Below, piece by piece: positions 62,087 to 64,000 of a stretch of DNA of 64,000 nucleotides (its first letter is position 1; each line of letters begins with the position of its first letter). The stretch covers positions 1,178,001 through 1,242,000 of the forward strand of contig NC_009445.1 of the NCBI RefSeq assembly GCF_000026145.1, given 5' to 3'. The position numbers and the translations under genes are program-made. Under the pieces are notes generated by a model. It saw only the letters and a list, made by a program, of their open reading frames with translations, ran no database searches and was not told the DNA's origin. Source of the stretch: Bradyrhizobium sp. ORS 278. GTDB lineage: Bacteria; Pseudomonadota; Alphaproteobacteria; Rhizobiales; Xanthobacteraceae.

Positions 62087-62575
62087 ATGGCCTACACCGC
62101 AGATGTCAATCGATGGCGCGGTTCGGAGGAGGAGCAGAGGTACCGGCCCCACATGCTGGAGTCGCCCTGGCATCCCGGCTGGATCGCCGTGACCGTGCTC
62201 GGCTTCATCATCTGGTGGCCGATCGGACTTGCCCTTCTCTTTTTCACACTCGGGAGCAGAAAGATGGCGTGCTGGAACGGCGGTGATCGCTGGGCGAACA
62301 AGATGGAGCGGATGCAGTGGAAGATGGACCGCATGCGCGACAAGATGGAGCGCCGCGGTTTCGGGTTCGGCTTCTCGCAGCCGGCCTCCAGCGGCAACCG
62401 CGCCTTCGATGAATATCGCATGGAGACCTTGCGCCGGCTCGAGGAGGAGCAGCAGGAGTTCCGCGACTTCCTGACCCGGCTGCGCCACGCCAAGGACAAG
62501 GAAGAGTTCGACGCCTTCATGGCCCAACACAAGCCGCGTCCGGCGACGCCGCCGAACGACCAGCCTCAGAACTGA
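62087..62575 (+). CDS. DUF2852 family membrane protein
   Basis: A 162-residue protein of the DUF2852 family found in Rhizobiales. One strong transmembrane helix (GWIAVTVLGFIIWWPIGLALLFFTLG, about 31-56) is followed by a Met/Arg/Lys-rich segment (WANKMERMQWKMDRMRDKMERRGFG) and the conserved NRAFDEYRMETLRRLEEEQQEFRDFLTRLRHAKDKEEFDAFM helix. Function unknown. The start at 62087 follows GGAG. An operator-like palindrome shared with the upstream TetR gene overlaps its promoter. Confidence 0.88.
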   Translation: MAYTADVNRWRGSEEEQRYRPHMLESPWHPGWIAVTVLGFIIWWPIGLALLFFTLGSRKMACWNGGDRWANKMERMQWKMDRMRDKMERRGFGFGFSQPASSGNRAFDEYRMETLRRLEEEQQEFRDFLTRLRHAKDKEEFDAFMAQHKPRPATPPNDQPQN

Positions 62576-63050
62576 TCGGCGCTGATCGACCGATCCTCAC
62601 GCCGCAGGGCTTTCAGCCCCAGCCCTGACGGCACGAGACGCCCGCCTGCGAATCCCCGCCGGCGGGCGTCTTGCGTTTCGGGATACCGCCGTAGCCGTGG
62701 CAACTCGCCGCTGCCGTTCGGCAGGCGAATGCCTGCGGAACTTGCAAGCGCCTGATCACAAAGGCTCTATCTGGCTGTCCCGGCTCGGCCTTTGACCTCC
62801 GTGGATGTCCGCGGTAACCCCGCCTTAACCCCGGAGGGGGTTTGGTTAAGGGGCGCTTACGCGCGCCACGAGCCCTTGTTTTGACACGTTGGCAGAGGAA
62901 GCAGGCCGCTTATGGCTTCGGCGGGCCTCTTAAAGCGATCAGTTCAGGGTTTTCTCGCGTAGGCGCTTTCGCCGCGACGGCATCTGTCGTGGAACGGCGG
63001 ATGCATGGCCCCGGAAAACACCGGGATGGTTGGTTGAGAGGATACTGCGG
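62576..63050. other. gene-free spacer between DUF2852 and tolQ
   Basis: 475 bases. It contains a 10-bp stem hairpin (62637-62670), an 8-bp inverted repeat CCTTAACC/GGTTAAGG at 62823-62830/62844-62851, and a TTGACA at 62881-62886 without a well-spaced -10. It must carry the promoter for tolQ, since the usual upstream ybgC is absent. Confidence 0.6.
62637..62670 (+). terminator. hairpin terminator after DUF2852
   Basis: Arms GACGCCCGCC (62637-62646) and GGCGGGCGTC (62661-62670) pair perfectly, followed by TTGCGTTTCG. It lies 61 bases beyond the DUF2852 stop. Confidence 0.65.
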
Positions 63051-63734
63051 ATGACTGGCGACGGTACCGGCCTGTCCCTGATCGAATTGTTCGCCAACGC
63101 GGGCTGGGTGGTCCGGATCATCATGCTCGGCCTGATCTCCTGCTCGATCTGGGTGTGGGCGATCGCGATCGACAAGATGTTCCTGTTTTCGCGCACCCGC
63201 CGCTCGATGGACCGGTTCGAGCAGGCGTTCTGGTCCGGCGAGTCGATCGAGGAGCTTTACCGGGTGCTGTCGGCCAAGCCGACGCAGTCCATGGCGGCCT
63301 GTTTCGTGGCGGCGATGCGCGAATGGAAGCGCTCGTTCGAGGGCCACGCCCGCTCCTTTGCGGGCCTGCAGATGCGCATCGAAAAGGTGATGAACGTGTC
63401 GATCGCCCGCGAGGTGGAACGGCTGGAACGCCGCCTGCTGGTGCTCGCCACCGTCGGCTCGGCCGGTCCCTTCGTCGGGCTGTTCGGCACCGTCTGGGGC
63501 ATCATGACCAGCTTCCAGTCGATCGCTGCGTCGAAGAATACCTCGCTGGCGGTGGTCGCGCCGGGCATCGCGGAGGCGCTGTTCGCCACCGCCATCGGCC
63601 TGATCGCGGCCATTCCGGCGACGATTTTCTACAACAAGTTCTCCTCCGAGGTGAACCGGCAGGCGCAGCGGCTGGAAGGCTTCGCGGATGAATTTTCGGC
63701 CATCCTGTCCCGTCAGATCGACGAGCGGGGATGA
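63051..63734 (+). CDS. tolQ: Tol-Pal system proton channel protein TolQ
   Basis: A 227-residue inner-membrane protein of the MotA/TolQ/ExbB family that energises the Tol-Pal envelope-constriction system with TolR. Three helices are visible: about 16-40 ([28 protein letters not shown]), about 125-150 ([21 protein letters not shown]) and about 165-190 ([26 protein letters not shown]). The start at 63051 follows GAGAGGA; an upstream TTG at 63030 is less likely. tolR follows. The expected upstream ybgC lies 19.4 kb away. Confidence 0.94.
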   Translation: MTGDGTGLSLIELFANAGWVVRIIMLGLISCSIWVWAIAIDKMFLFSRTRRSMDRFEQAFWSGESIEELYRVLSAKPTQSMAACFVAAMREWKRSFEGHARSFAGLQMRIEKVMNVSIAREVERLERRLLVLATVGSAGPFVGLFGTVWGIMTSFQSIAASKNTSLAVVAPGIAEALFATAIGLIAAIPATIFYNKFSSEVNRQAQRLEGFADEFSAILSRQIDERG

Positions 63735-63773
63735 GGGCGGGTATAGTGGCCTCCGGATCGTGAGCACCAGAAC

Positions 63774-64000
<227 letters not shown>

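Overview
The window is GC-rich chromosomal DNA of an alphaproteobacterium of the Rhizobiales, most likely Bradyrhizobium or a close relative. The evidence is gene content and order: an RcdA-type DUF1465 protein, the tkt/gap/pgk/fba cluster, DUF4164-zapA, ruvCAB-ybgC and tolQR. Short palindromic intergenic repeats typical of that group also fit. Coding is dense on both strands. No rRNA, tRNA, CRISPR array, transposase or prophage was seen.

Layout. 0.1-8.3 kb: DUF1465, L31, an ABC exporter, a GNAT enzyme, a MotA/ExbB-like plus OmpA-like pair, and a DUF1295/CFA-synthase operon. 8.6-13.7 kb: an RND efflux adaptor and pump, then a small outer-membrane-like protein. 14-26 kb (minus strand): suhB, a Sel1 protein, a divergent ThiE, and the carbon-metabolism genes fba, pgk, gap and tkt with recQ among them; a 47-residue membrane protein lies between gap and pgk. 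26-34.9 kb: DUF4164-zapA, a serine hydrolase, a GST, an orphan TAXI binding protein, a DsrE-like protein, a repeat-filled gap, a likely 6S RNA, and 5-formyl-THF cyclo-ligase with a YmdB-type phosphodiesterase. 34.9-38.4 kb: two soluble chemoreceptors sharing a C-terminal domain, one with a PilZ-like domain. 38.6-43.7 kb: yebC, ruvC-ruvA-cytidine deaminase-ruvB, a Tat-type phosphoesterase and ybgC.

ybgC is normally followed by tolQ. Here about 19.4 kb of accessory genes separates ybgC (ends 43652) from tolQ (starts 63051). The block begins with a 1592-residue DUF4011/SF1-helicase/Vsr-like nuclease/DUF3320 protein resembling the Hhe anti-phage system. It continues with GST/TetR, a hydroxyacid dehydrogenase, and an ECF42 sigma factor with its YciI (DGPF) partner, then DoxX, VOC, SDR, HxlR, a DHFR-like reductase, GST, three more YciI-like genes, a TetR regulator and DUF2852.

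The strongest new signals are regulatory. The element TGTCGG-N17-CGTC, always with a 17-base spacer, lies upstream of three separate operons: YciI-sigma, DoxX-VOC and the YciI triplet. This points to a local ECF42 regulon that includes the sigma gene itself. A second shared site, ATGTAAA-N5-TTYACAT, overlaps the start of the TetR gene at 61231 and lies ahead of the DUF2852 gene, suggesting a regulator-target pair. Two gene-free regions (32.4-32.9 kb and 55.5-56.1 kb) are diverged copies of one structured long repeat in opposite orientation.
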